Part shown: one piece after another, positions 33,491 through 46,100 of the stretch
Numbering within the stretch: the stretch's first letter is position 1
Layout: each line of letters opens with the position of its first letter
NCBI GenBank assembly: GCA_020310875.1
Contig: CM035439.1
Location: 140,245,852-140,309,851, forward strand
From: Ceratopteris richardii
Taxonomy: Eukaryota > Streptophyta > Polypodiopsida > Polypodiales > Pteridaceae
DNA length: 64,000 nt
Reading direction: 5' to 3'
The notes under the pieces: model-generated
Databases searched by the model: none
Seen by the model: the letters and a program-made list of their open reading frames with translations, nothing else
Told to the model about the DNA's origin: nothing
Program-made: the position numbers and the translations under genes

Positions 33491-35722
33491 TTTCATACCC
33501 AAATCTGTTTCATGCCCAAAACTTCTTTCTTCTTGAATTTCGTTTGTCTATTTGATATGGTGGATCTCTTCTATTATTTTTCTTGCCTCTGTGGTTGAAT
33601 TATTGTGGCCTCATTAGTCTTTGAAAAGAAGAGAGGTCTACTCGCCTTTGAGCATGTTCTTCTATGATTGATTCCTTTTGCATTATAGAGCTTTTGACAC
33701 ATAAAACATCTTCTTTGCTAAGATTAGTCCTAGAAGAACTAAGAGAATGTGTGATAGCTAGATTTGTGATCATGCAATTCTCTAATTCTAATGTAATGCA
33801 TTGTTCATGTACCCAAACTTGAAGAAGTTGACTCCTTAGGTTTAAGTTGACTGCATGGTCATAGATCCAATCTTGACCCAAGACAAGTGGTTCTGTAAGG
33901 TCCTCATCTTGACACACTAGCATTTTGGTTGTCATTGGGACATCCTGAAGATAGATGGGAAGCTCCACCTCACCTAAACAAGGGGTTTGCACACCTCCCA
34001 ATCCTATGAGATAGTCTTCTATGGAATTGATGTTCAATTGTAGATCTTGGCAGTATGAGAACCTAACTACACTAGTTGTTGCACCTGAGTCAATCAAGGC
34101 TCTCACAACCCTTACATTATTTCCTCGCCCTACCTCTATGGTCACAAAGGGGCGTCGGTCTATTATTCGAGAAGCAATTGCACTTGATGTTTGACACATG
34201 GCCATGTGACATCTTGGGGCCTCGAGATTAATATCTAGGCCTAATCGCCTTAATTTATTTCATCAATGTGTTCTCTAGCCTCTTCTCTAACCCTTAATTC
34301 TTCTTCTTTTCTCTTCTTAGTAGTGTTGAGTCTCTTTGGCAAGATGTCACCTTCTAGAGTGGCCAATTGAACTACACCACTAGTGGAAATTTTATTAATG
34401 ATCGTGGGTCCATATCCTCATTTTTCCAATTTATGAGCATGCTGCCTTAGTGTATAAACCATCATTAGATCTCCTTCTTTCAATCCTTTATCCTTGATGT
34501 GTGCATCAAAGTATTCCTTTTGTCTTTTCTTTGTAGCATAGTTGCTTGCGACTGCTCATAGTCTTGTCTCACCTAAGCATTCTAGATCAAAGATCCCGGA
34601 GGACAACTCATGTCCATTCCACTCATGCTCTTGTGCTACTTTTAAAGCTAGGATTAGAAAGTCCAATGGTAGCATAGCATTCTGTCCGAAGACCATCTCA
34701 AATGGGGTGGCATTGAGTACTGTTTTATAGGAAACTCGATAAGCCCAAATAGCATGATGAAGTTGTTTATCCCAATTAGAGCATTCATTATTTACGAGTT
34801 TTGTCAACACATTACATAGGATCTTATTTGTGCTCTCGGTTTGTCCATTATCTTGTGGATGATAGGGGGCAGACTTCTTATGTATCACCAAGAATTCTTG
34901 GAGAAGGTTTTCAGTAACTTTGTTCAAGAAGTGTGTACCTCTATCACTTACTAACTCTATTGGTAATCCATATATGGGGAACATGTTCTCGAATAAGAAC
35001 TTAGCTGTCGTTTGAACATCATTCTTTGTCATGGCCTTCACTTCTACCCACTTTGTAAGGTAACTTTTGGCTACAATAATGTACTCTATATGGGAGTTTC
35101 TACCTGGGGGGTTAATGGGACCTACAAAGTCTATACCCCACTTTGAGAGTGTGCATCCTCCCATCATTGGCCTCAAATACATCTCACCTTTTCCGATCAG
35201 ATATTGTGCAGGTTGGCATGTGTCACATTTCTTCATAGGTATGTGCATCCATATGAACAATGGGCCACCACAGTCTTGAGAATAGAATGGTCTTAATTAC
35301 TCAGTTAGGCATGAAGTGTCCACCTATAACATCGCTATGTGCAGTTTCTGAGACTTTCAAATAGTCTGATTCATGAACACATAGTATTAAGTAACCATCT
35401 TTGCCTCTTCGGTATAGGTTGTCTCCTAGTAAGGCATGGTCCTGAGCCTCTTGCTCCATGCTTTGTTTTCTTGCTAGGCTAGCTTCATTGGGTAGTGTTC
35501 CCGATCTCATAAATTCTACCAATGGAGTGCTCCATTCCAGAATTAACAACACATGATAAAGGGTAGCATGCTCCACTAGGGGTCCCTCTTGGCACATTGG
35601 ACAATTCTTAATCCACTCATGTATTTCTCTATCCATACTAGGCCTATACACTCCTAAACTTTTTAGATTTTGCAATGTTATTGTTTAGAATATTGATTTT
35701 TTAGCAATCCTTCATGGGCTTG
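33491..35722 (-). mobile_element. Element G: Ty3/gypsy fragment (integrase and second retropepsin)
   Basis: Minus strand: integrase from NCPMCQ and CDTCQPAQ through WGIDFVGPINPP, DRGTHFLNKV and YHPQDNGQTE (35675 to about 34560), basic linker, then the second retropepsin-like domain (34205 to 33600; RALIDSGATTSVV, LVLGQDWIYDHAVNLNLRSQLLQVW) and the start of a basic tail. It is close to the same part of element C. It is bounded by copia H on the left and by a partial LTR (35723) on the right, which is probably where element A inserted. Confidence 0.8.
33600..34205 (-). pseudogene. Second retropepsin-like domain in G
   Basis: About 120 residues resemble a retropepsin: beta-strand lead RRPFVTIEVG, DSGA triad (near 34090), CLGEVELPIYLQDV, then an LVLGQDWIYDHAVNLNL block corresponding to the ILGRPF/DWG block of the main protease. 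It lies downstream of integrase. Highly similar domains occur in C and E. Confidence 0.75.
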
Positions 35723-35957
35723 TGTTGGCAGATGAAGCAAGTACGAGCATACATGCAGATCTAGCACTAAGGCAACCCATTAAATTTTTCCAAACCTTAC
35801 ACCATCTTAAAAGTGATTCTCATCACTAAAAACACTTGTAAATATCGTTTCACCTTTTTGTAGGTCCATTTGTACAAGCCGAGGAGTCCTCGAGCTTGGG
35901 GAGCCTTAGAAGTAGTTGCCTACCAATTTTCATAATTTTTAGATCTCGTTTGAGTCC
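35723..35957 (+). repeat. Partial LTR, U3 side, plus orientation
   Basis: It begins TGTTGGCAG and follows the E LTR (41143 on) through GAAGCAAGTACGAGCAT and AAGCCGAGGAGTCCTCGAGC to about TTTTAGATCTCGTTTGAG. It ends roughly where the partial LTR of A (6332-6645) begins in the alignment, so the two pieces are complementary halves in opposite orientation. Confidence 0.75.
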
Positions 35958-37005
35958 TCATTTCATAACCTTAGATATAGGACAAGGAAAGAGTGCAAGG
36001 ACTGTAAGAGCCTTGATTGACTCAGGTGCAGCCACTAGTGCTGTTAAATTGTCTTACTGTCAAGAGTTGCAATTAACTGTCAATCCTGTGGAAGCATATC
36101 TCATAGGATTGGGAGGTGTGGAAACCCCTTGCATAGGCGAGGTGGAACTTCCCCTCTATATTCATGATGAAGCAATGACAGTTAAAGTACTAGTATGTCA
36201 AGATGAGGACCTCACGGAACCCCTTGTCTTGGGTCAAGACTGGATCTATGACCAAGCCGTCAACTTAAACCTAAGAAGTGGACTTCTTCAGGTATGGGTG
36301 AATCAGACTAGAATTACAATTGAGTTAAATAATGGAGCACTCAAGGAACTAGAAAAGACACGGACTCCTGGTCCCTCCAGGGGTACACATGAAGTTGACC
36401 ATGCTGTTCTTGTCCAAGGCTATGTGATGCAGAAGAATGAAGATCTCAAAAAAGGAGTCAGAACCACAATGGAACTCCCTTCTTTTCCAAAGACCAGAAG
36501 GAGGCAGCAACTAAGGGCAGATCAATCACTGAAGACTCTCCAAGCGAGAGACCAAAGGAACGCGCGAAGCAGAACAACTCAGCCGATGAGACAAATATGG
36601 GTGCGGAAAGACGAGCTGCCGACCGTAACTAAGTCGCAACAACGGTCTCAACTTCCTATTAGTAATCAACGACTTGATGCTAATAAGAGGACTCCTAAAA
36701 CATCTGTTGAGAAAGTGAAATCCATTTGGGTGCCCAAGAAGTCGATGAAGGCTGACCCACAATCAAGACAAATTTGGGTGCCTAAGGCTTGCTTGCAGGC
36801 TCAACTAGTCCCACACAATTCACATCTTACCCGACATAGTTTACTTGCTCAAGCAGCCGCCACCCACTCTTGTCGGATACACTCACTGCCGCCCAGAAGC
36901 ACGCACAGACTCACTCGTAAATGGGTCCCGATGATGGTGTTTGGCAACCTAAGACTTGTAATAAACCCCCCGACCCCAATCTGTGAATTCATCTCCACTT
37001 ACTAA
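35958..37005 (+). CDS. Second retropepsin-like domain with WVPK repeats (E)
   Basis: The first ~130 residues repeat the domain seen in C and G: GQGKSARTVRALIDSGAATSAV, IGLGGVETPCIGEVELPLYIHDE, LVLGQDWIYDQAVNLNLRSGLLQVW. A lysine/arginine-rich tail follows with four spaced copies of a motif near (Q/S)IWV(P/R)K: IWVRKDELP, IWVPKKSMKAD, IWVPKACLQ and KWVPMM. The retropepsin-like fold suggests aspartic protease activity or a protease-derived binding domain; the basic tail suggests nucleic acid or chromatin binding. Both are inferences. Confidence 0.65.
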
Positions 37006-37215
37006 CTACATTAGTCAGACAGCTCACCTTTCCATCTAACTCCTAGGACTAACCAGGCATTAACTACACACACTGTCATCGTGCACTTACTAACCACTAA
37101 CTCATCATCTACCTCGTGTTAATGTTGTAACGGGGACAACAATGGATTTATTCTGTCCATTACGATGTTAACACATGGTTCTATATTCTCATAGAACCAA
37201 CAAGCAAGCAGGGCC

Positions 37216-38400
37216 ATGGCAGAAGCAGGAGGTGCCAGTTCTCAAGCCGGATCCAGCGCACAAATTGTGGATATAGAAACACTCCTCCTCGAGCCACATC
37301 TCACCGAAAGACCGCAAGAACTTCAAGCTGTGCATGTCCTCCCAATTCAGGATCCTCCTCAGGGACACACCTCTCAGGTGGGCAAACACGCTCATTGGTT
37401 CAGTGATGTTGCTGGACCATTGGGTGATGGAACCTATTTCTGGGAAGCTGAATTGGAGTTTAATGGTAAATGGGGACGCTACCATTTTTTCACGCGCGAG
37501 TTTGAGAGTTATCAAAATGCCGAAGTCATGCATTCAGTATGGACCAAAGCCGGCTTGGACAGTTATTTCAGGGCCCACTTACCAAAGCCGGATTTCTTGC
37601 GTTGTTCTTATCTTATCAGTACCATCACTCCAAGCAGGGCCAAAGGAGGCGACAGCACCTTTGTGTTACCCTCACTGCTGCCGGGCCATGAACTTAAAAG
37701 ATTCAAGCTGACCCTCAATCTGGTACGAGAAGCATTGGGCATGTATGGTATGCACATCCCCACTGAAAAGGAAACAATGGTTCCAGGCACAATGAAACAT
37801 AAAGATCTCAACAAGCTGAAGGATATGGTAGCGATAAACACCGACCATCGCTCTTCACCTATGGACCGTCATGCAGCATTTTGCTTTCCCCGCCCAGGAA
37901 AGATTCACCATGCCCCCAAAGAAAATATGGTTTAGCTTGTATCTGGCAGAGACAGAAAGCCTCCCCATCAATGTACCACATTGGATCATAGATCAGATTC
38001 ACCTAGCCCATCAAAGGTGGAACAAGAAGCAGAAGAATGTGCTTCACGGATGTTGTGCTCTAACCAAGATAATCTACCAATGTCTTGCCTATGACGTGCC
38101 TATTCAGCGGGCACTCATATGGCCCCGGGCCCAGGAATTCCAGAGAAGGCTATCAGCGGCAGGTCCCCCATCAAAGAAGATGAGAGGGGGGAGTCCAATT
38201 ACCCTGCGCTCAACCAAGGGGAGCCACCACTACACCAGAAATTACCCCTCCCCAGACACGACGCATTAGGCCATTCACCATCCGGCTACCAAGACCAAGT
38301 ACAGAGGGACCCAATCTGGTATTTCCACCCGTCCCATCAGATTTGGAATTTCCACAGGGCTTTACTCTCAATGATCTCACTGACGAAGAAGTGGCTAGAC
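37216..38400 (+). pseudogene. Unknown ORF in envelope position (E, ORF2)
   Basis: It opens with an A/G/S-rich start (MAEAGGASSQAGSS). A globular region follows with HWFSDVAGPLGDGTYFWEAE, NGKWGRYHFFTREF and FRCSYLIS-like segments, then LPINVPHWIIDQIHLAHQRW and YQCLAYDVPI. The last segments faintly recall the putative plant transposon domain found as an extra ORF in other plant gypsy elements; this is from memory, not a search. No signal peptide or membrane segment is seen, so it does not look like a classical envelope. Broken. Confidence 0.45.
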
Positions 38401-38624
38401 TAATCTACGACTCTAATCTTGAGACGGAAACAGAGTGAGCTCAGGAACCACAACCCCATACAACAACATCAGCCCCCACCCGACCAGAAGTGGTAGAACT
38501 CGACGTCGAGGAACAAGAGACCGAACAAGAGGAAGAAGCCTACGAGGAACAAGAGTATGACGAACTTTCAGAGTTAGCAAGTGCCCCTGCGTATTCGGCA
38601 CAAATAAAAAGACTATATTGAACC

Positions 38625-41100
38625 ATGCAACTAGTTCAAGAACAGCATAAAATGTCACTTGAAGCAGGCAAAAAACTCATGAACCAATTGCTAGCGGAGG
38701 AAGGCGTGGATGATATGTTCATTGAGTCCATAAACCTACATGCTGATGCAGTAGGATTGGATGAAGCCATTCATGAGGCTATGGCCTACATTCACCGATT
38801 TGAGAAAAGAGTTCCCGCTCGTCCCATGAGGTCCGGGAAACAAATTCATATCAATGTATCAGCACCAGGAGAGACAACGCAAGCAGACGAACATCAGGAA
38901 GCACCACTGTCACCACCCTCCCCACCTCTCACTACACAACTCACTCCACCACATGACACTAGCACCACCACGTCCACTACCACCACAATCGTCATGGGAA
39001 TTCCACTCTCTCCGAGAATCCAATTCGGGGGAGTCACCATGCCCACTTTCACCACTCTCTTCACTAACGTCACATCCACCCCACCACGATCCCCATATAC
39101 GCGGTCACTCAAACAGTTAACACTATGGAAACATCTCCTTCCACTGCACTGCTCCCTCCCCCCATGCCACCTCCATCTCCCATACCCCCTCCACCCACAT
39201 CTCCACTTGCATCCACATCATTCACAACTCCCTTTCCCGCTCCCTTTCCCGCTCCCATTCCCCCTGCATCTTCACCCCTCCTTGCATCATTTAATGTAAA
39301 TAGTATATTTCTAGCGTTAAATCAATGTGTATATCAGCTTCAGAATGAGTACAGAGCTCTGGACGGACGGTATCAACAACTGACAACACATCACCAGAAC
39401 TTACAAAGGCAATTTAAAATTCTGGAAGAGGAAAATGCAGATGTGAATCAACGTTATACAACGCTTGAGCAGGCTCACCAAACACTAATGGAGGCACCCC
39501 AACCATCGACAGAATCAGGCGTCAAACAACTAGAAGCCTTGCTCGAAGTATACCAGACCGATAACCTACGAGTCAGACGTAACTTGGCGCTACTCAGGAA
39601 ACATATGGCCACGGCACTGGAAGAGAACAAGAGACTGCAAAAACAAAATGAAGAGAATCTGGAAGTGGCAATGGAAGGCTCTCCCCACGACATAGATCCA
39701 GAGCAGTTCAAAGCAGTTCCCACGGAGACGATGAAAACCATTTTGGAAAGCTATGCAGATCTCCTGGAAGCCCATGATGACTTGGAAAGAGAACGTGACA
39801 CACTACAGAGCAGACTTAAGGAACAGGAAGAACAACCGAAGAGTGTCCCATCAACCTCTACCTCAGACGAAGTAAAGGCCTTAACTGAGCAGGTAGCAGA
39901 ATTACAAAAGAGGTTACTGACATACGAGAGGCAGCCCTCTCCAGTGGTAGAACCAGAGCCAGAAGAGTTGGTCCCTATTGAGGTAGATGATTCGTACGAA
40001 GAACCGTATGTTCCTATGCCAATGCCAGGCGGACAACGAACCTCAGAGGGACTAGACACCTTGGAAGTGGAAGCACCCGAGTGGCTTCAGACACTGGAAA
40101 GGACAGCAAACACCCACGAAGAACGGGTGGCCATTCAGATCCAATCACTAGCGAACCTAGAAGAAACTGTCATAAAGTCAGAATATTTCAGAAGCATGTC
40201 TCATCATAGATGGATCGGCACCAATAATGACCAATATGTGCCATACTGCATACTGTTGGTCGATTACAACGCTGAGATTCAACGACGATGCGGCAAGCCT
40301 CCCACATTCGCTACACAATTTGGTCCAGATGATATACCGGAAAGTGCTAAGCGTGGGTCCATCCATCAACCCACCTGGAGGATCAGGCTTTTGGAAACAT
40401 ATCCGAAAATGGTCCGAACCTGGAATAATATGTCGTTGTTTATTAAATATAATCCTTGTTACATTCCAGTTCTTCGACGACGCACCTGGCCTGAATTCAC
40501 TATTGCCGTCAGAGACATCAAAGCCTGCGCAAAATGGTTAAATTACGTTTATCTAGCACCTCCACGAGGACCCCCCACGGTGAACTACATGATTTCTACA
40601 ATCCGTCACTAGAGTATTCGGCTACGCAATAATCCCGATGTGATGGCCTAGATGTGTATGAAAATATTCGAATTAATGCTGATCACTTTCAGGGAGTTTA
40701 AGAACATTAAGGACCCCCACTTCTCAGGAGCAGGCTTTGTGACAGGAAACCAGGATCTAGTGTACGATATGAGTACCACCCCATCAATTGAAGTAATATA
40801 TGCTTAGCACGCCAGAATCAAGTACCTCCCAGCCTGCTTTAAACAGACATTTGAGGAGATGTTCATCACAGGATTCTGGGAATATCACTCCGAAATCTTT
40901 ATACCCAGACCATCACATCTCCTCCAATTATTTGCTCTGGAGAGAACTATTTACTCAGAACAATTGAGGGTGCCTCATCCAGATGTTCCCGGACCTGTGA
41001 ATTGGGAAGATTCGCTCACACATCTAGCATGCGGCTTGCGACTCGAAGAACACCACCTAGCCTCCGATGTCGTCCAATATTATGTTCAAAAATCCTCTAG
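38625..41100 (+). pseudogene. Coiled-coil ORF in envelope position (E, ORF3)
   Basis: A Pro/Thr/His-rich low-complexity part (about 38850-39290) leads into a long coiled coil (QLQNEYRALDGRYQQLTTHH onward, through heptad-rich Q/E/L sequence to about 39950), an acidic spacer, and a globular C-terminal region (EWLQTLERTANTHEERVAIQ ... RTWPEFTIAVRDIKACAKWL, about 40080-40610) with further relics to 41100. No membrane segment is seen. I recognise no family. A structural or nucleic-acid-associated accessory protein is possible. Broken in a few places. Confidence 0.5.
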
Positions 41101-41128
41101 ACAAGGGTCTGTCAGGGGCGACAGACGC

Positions 41129-41142
41129 GAGAGTGGGGGGGG
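41129..41142 (+). promoter_or_regulatory. Polypurine tract of E
   Basis: GAGAGT followed by eight G lies immediately before the LTR TGTTGGCAGC; it is the expected plus-strand primer for cDNA synthesis. Confidence 0.85.
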
Positions 41143-41825
41143 TGTTGGCAGCAGTCAGGGAACCGAAGGAGCCACAAGACGAAGAGAGTCAGAGCGAAGG
41201 GACAGCACAAGCAGACATGGCAGTCAAAGAAGATCTGGCAAGTAGGCCAATAATTTTCTTCATGAAGAAGCAAGTACGAGCATTCACGCAGATCTAGCAC
41301 TAAGGCAACCTTTAATTTTTCAAAACCCTTACACCAATTAAAAGTGATTCTCATCACTAACAACCCCTGTAAATACCATGTTCACCTTTTTGTGGCTCCA
41401 TTTTGTGCAAGCCGAGGAGTCCTCGAGCTTGAGGAGCCTTAGGAGTAGTTGCCTACCAATTTTCGTAATTTTTAGATCTCATTTGAGCCCTCAAATAAGC
41501 TCTAGAACCTAATTTTTAACTAGGCTGGACACTAGGTCTGGATAGGGCCAAAGCTAGTCAAAAACTATAAAAGGAGCTAGAGAGCTCATTTTTGAGGTTA
41601 GATTGTAATTGAAACGAACTTGTAAGAGCTTTTTGAAAGTAATCTAAGAACTCCATTGCTTCTCCCTCTTTGTCTTGCCCTGTGTGCACGTGTGTGTGTA
41701 TGTGTGTGCATGTTTGTGTGCTTCTCACTCACGCATTTGTGCCGCCACTTGCTCGAGGTCTTCATACCATCCTCACGTCTTCCCGGATTGACATTAAAGG
41801 AGGTGCTACTCATCACTGAGCTACA
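41143..41825 (+). repeat. 3' LTR of E (683 bp)
   Basis: TGTTGGCAGC ... GAGCTACA. A TATA motif CTATAAAAGG is at 41565-41574, followed by the likely transcript start. U5 has a (TG)n-type stretch near 41690-41715. It is nearly identical to the reverse complement of 13247-13929. Confidence 0.9.
41565..41574 (+). promoter_or_regulatory. TATA box of the gypsy LTR
   Basis: CTATAAAAGG lies about 420 bp into the LTR; the equivalent CTATAAAAAGG is found in the C LTRs on the minus strand (about 50147-50158). Confidence 0.6.
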
Positions 41826-43146
41826 CCTTCTAACAACCTTCCTTCTTGTGTGCTTGCAGGTGATCCTCAATGTTTGGGACCGGGTTGCGGTCATGAGCAG
41901 CTCATAGCCCACTTAATATGAGACACTTGATAAGAATATTTACCTTTTGGTTGATGAAGTAGCACTGTAGTACTATCGACACTTGATCTCTTCTATACTT
42001 TGCACTTGGCTTCTCCTAAGCTCAAATCTCCTTGGAAGTCCCACTGGGCGTGCCAAATTTTGTTGGGGGATTCTTAGACAAGAAGGAGTTTGAGGGTTTG
42101 TAGGAGAAAAGGAAAAGACCAAGAGAGGAAATCGCCTTGGAAGCTTCTGCCGATTGATTACCGTAAGAAAATTACAATGTTTGAAGCATAATACAAACCA
42201 ATACTTCTGTGCACAATCCCACAGAGTACTCAATGACAAAATACCAAATACCCCAAATTCTTCTTGCCGCCAGCCTCCTCTGCACCAGATCTCCACCTGC
42301 TTCAAGCTTATCCTTGTGCACACCTTGCACCAAGCTTCCACTATTGGGGAGGAATGAATACCTTCTGTCGACACGCACACACTGCAAGGAGACCTTGAGA
42401 TCCTTGGGGGACTAGCTTAGCACTGTCTGCACAATCCCTTAGTCACTCTCCATGCACTCCTTCAACTCCACTTCTCTGCGTCGCACACTGGTGACTCTTG
42501 CACTTCCTTCTCTTGCTTCACTTAGACTATGCTTCTCTTGCTTACTCTAAGATTGGTCCAAGAATAGTCCTTGCCTTGATTTGAGTGTGTCAATCACGTA
42601 CGCTCCTAACTGCAATAGTATCTTGGTGCTCACTTTGATGTCCCAAGATTGTCTTTACAAGTGGCAGCCAACGACTCACTGTTTTGTCCTGCAGTGACTT
42701 TAGACTAAAACCCAAAATTTTAATTGGGGGGCCATACTTCCACCTATGCGTACACTGCCGCTTCACATACCTTCACATTTCCTTTTAAGTCTTCACTTTT
42801 GCACATAAGAGAGGGTTCACCTGAACCTTCCAAAATACTTTAAAAACACTTTGAACCTTAGAGAAATTAGAGAAAATACCTCTGCAACCGGCAACCCACT
42901 TTCTCCCATTTACCCTTTGTGGACAATTAATTGTGCACTACCTGTGCACTTTGACACCTTCACTTTAGCACTTTGAACTTACAATTAATTGTGAACTACC
43001 TATGCACTTTGACACCTGCATTTTAGCACTTTGACTTTGCACTTGTTGACTTTGACCTTGACCTTGTTGACTTTGATCAATTGACTTTGACCTTTTGACT
43101 TTGACTGTAGTTGACTTTGACGAATATGCCTTTTATGGGCTCAACA
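41826..43146 (-). mobile_element. Displaced 5' end of the F2 array (LTR 0 and leader)
   Basis: Minus strand: LTR 0 (43146 to 42061, 1086 bp, TGTTGAGCCC ... CCCCCAACA), primer site (42055 to 42038), then leader up to the GAAGG target of the B/E insertion. The leader matches the sequences before Gag in units 2 and 3. It supplies exactly the portion that unit 1 at 13930 lacks. Beyond 43146 the sequence changes to copia element I. Confidence 0.85.
42038..42055 (-). promoter_or_regulatory. F2 primer binding site (unit 1, displaced)
   Basis: The minus strand reads TGGCACGCCCAGTGGGAC, the same site as at 19129 and 24528 apart from one base. Confidence 0.7.
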
Positions 43147-46100
43147 AAAACTATTTCTTCTTTTTTGTTTTCTTATTGTCTTTGTCTTGCCTTTTTTACT
43201 ATGTAGAGTTAATAGATTTATGCTTACTAGTAGATGAGCTCGATTTATGTTTTCCCTTTTGACTAGCTAAGAAAGCTAGATCTACAACACACATAATGGA
43301 TCTATTCTATCCAGATTGATCGTCATGCAATAAAACAAAGACTAACTCCTCAATGTTAATGCATCTAGATTGCCTTTCATCATCAACCAAAGAGTAGAAG
43401 CAAAACTTTTATATGAATGTGGAAGACCATTAAGAACGGTCTGCACAAGTGAACTATCTGGCAAGACGTCATCTACAAAAATCAAAAGCTCTTTTAAATA
43501 TTTGATTTTTGTCAAAAAATTGTCCATAGAATCTCCTTCATTCATATGCTCACTCTCCAATTCTTTTCGGAGATAAGCAACACGATCCTCATTTCTTGCC
43601 TAGTATAAAGTCGTAAGTGTATCCCAATAATCCTTTGTTGTTTTGCAAGAGATATGAGGGATAATGTCATGTTTGATAGACAAAGATATCAATGCATGTG
43701 CTTGATCATATTTGCCATCCCGTCAAAGTTGCTCTAGATTAGGTGTGCAAGAACTGTAACACAAACAAGAATTTGAAGATCATCATCTTCAACACCATCT
43801 GCATCACCTTCAATAATTGTACTTGTAGGTATATTAGGTCATTTTTCAACACCTTGCACAATATTCCATAGTCCTTTTGCCACCAATACATGATGCATCA
43901 TCATAATGGGTAATTGGTACCATCCAACTTGTCCTCAACAACCAACATATGAAATACATCATTGCCTTTAGCCATGGCCACTGACTAAAATACTCTAATG
44001 CAGAAAAAATGACTGTATCTCAAACATTTGAACAGAACTACCCTATCGAGCTCTACTAAACTTATTGCAAACTTTGAGGCACTTGTAATAAAAAATTGAA
44101 ACCTATATATATGTTTGGCACAAAGGGGCAAAATTACCTATGCAGGTGTTGTGATACTTTGTTTGGAGGCCAAAATGAGCTCATATCAAAATTTCAACAC
44201 CACATAATTGAAATTATTTTGAACTACTAATCAACCTAGGTATGCTCACCAATTTTCATGTGGTTCTGAGACTATGATAGGAGGGATGTCAACGACACCC
44301 CGGATGAAGCAACTACCTACTCTGATACAAATTGTTGGAGTTTGAGGTCTACTGAAGCACACAAACAACACAAGGAAGAAGAAGAAGCTTGGAGCACAAC
44401 ATCCAATACTAAATGTGTTATCAAGTGAATGTACAAAGATAAGTAACCTGTTAGGATTATAGGTATATATTCAAACCGAGGGAAGAAAACCTCTTAAAGA
44501 GGGAAAAAAGTGCCCCAATGGTCTTAAGTGCGTTCACACACATCACTACCAAAATATATCAACACAACCTACCCATCTGTCCTCACACAAACAAGTTTAA
44601 TCTCACATGTTAATACCTTTCCCTTGATGAAGTGATAATGTACCTCAGTATGCTTTGTTCTAGCATGAGAAACATGATTTCATGCTAACTATATGGTGCT
44701 AAGATTATCATACTAAATGATATAGGCTTTTGCACTTCCACACCTAAATATGTAAATAGCATCTCTAGCCATGATGATTTACATGCTACCATTGTAACAC
44801 CCCTATAATCAGCCTCTATACTTGAAAAAGCAATAGTGGGTTGCTTCTTAGTGCTCTATGTAATAGTAACACTCCCAAGTGAGAATAGAAAGCCACTAGT
44901 AGATCTTCTATTTGGAACACTACCAGCTCAATCTGCATTGAATGTATCCATGAAGCTGTAATTTTGCATCAGATTCATAAAGCAATGCATAATCCAAATT
45001 AGTAGTCACATACCGTAGATAGCATCACAAAGAATCTAAATGTGGTTTGTTGGGAGCCAGCATAAATTGACTTTTATGTCTTATAGTGTAATTTAGATAC
45101 GGCCTTGTAATGTGAGATGTATCAAACTTCTCACAATTTTCCTATATATAGTAGCATTTTCCAATGCTTCAATTGATGTAGTATCCAACTTCAAATTTTG
45201 ATATAATGGCATAGAAATTGGCTTACAATCATACATACCATGATTTTGCAATATACTCAAGGCATATTGCCTTAAGGACAAACATTGTTTCTGTATCTAT
45301 AAACTCAATGCCTACAAAATATGGAAGCACACCATCTTTCATGTGAAATTCTTGCATAAGGAATTTCTTTAAATCTTTTATGCTTTCTTTGTTATCACCA
45401 CCTAGAATCAATTCATCAACATAAATAGCCACAATTGTGATGCCATCATCACCCTTCCTTGCATATTATGAGTGATCTGCATCACACACAGAAAATCCAA
45501 TGGAGGTTAACGAATTTGTAATCCTTGCATGCCAAGCACGGGGAGCTTGTTTAAGCCCATACAAAGCCCTTTTCACTCATTTCTTGTGGCAATGGAACTA
45601 GCTTCCATGTTTAATTTCCATAAAGTGCAGCCATCTCTCAATCCATAGATTTCTCCCAATCTACATTTCCTATTGCATCTTTAAAACAAGAAGGTTCAAC
45701 ACCTTGTATTACCTTGGTCATGTAGGCACAATGACAAGCCATGTAGCACTCATCAAGGCTTGTTTTTGAGATGCTTGGTTCTCCACCAATGTCTTTAAAA
45801 CATTATATGTTTTATTACCAATAGAAACCTTTATTCTTTTTACCTTTCTTAGATGTACTCGATGAATTTGCTAGATTAAAATTTCCATGCAATCTTCCAC
45901 TCCATGGGTTTGAGTTGGAGCTATTTTTGGATGACATATTAGGTCCAATCGGGACTCGAGATTCAACACTTGAGTTTTTAGCATTCCCTTTGTCATTTGA
46001 GTCAAGATTAAGTCCCTCTTTGGTGTCTGCATAGAAGCTTGACTTCATGGAGCACCACATCTGTGCTTACCTTCACGTATCATGTGAGTGGGTTGTAGCA

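Larger units (their letters stand above)
35958..41825 (+). mobile_element. Element E: 3' part of a Ty3/gypsy element
   Basis: Plus strand: second retropepsin-like domain and WVPK repeats (to 37005), an unknown ORF region (37216-38400), a proline-rich and coiled-coil ORF region (38625-41100), polypurine tract (41129-41142) and a full LTR (41143-41825). It ends CCTTC followed by F2 leader sequence in inverse orientation. LTR and flank match element B, so B and E are read as the two ends of one insertion. Confidence 0.75.

Noticed and set aside
37216-41100. Classical envelope gene
   Set aside because: No signal peptide, cleavage-site or membrane-anchor segment is visible; position alone is not enough.
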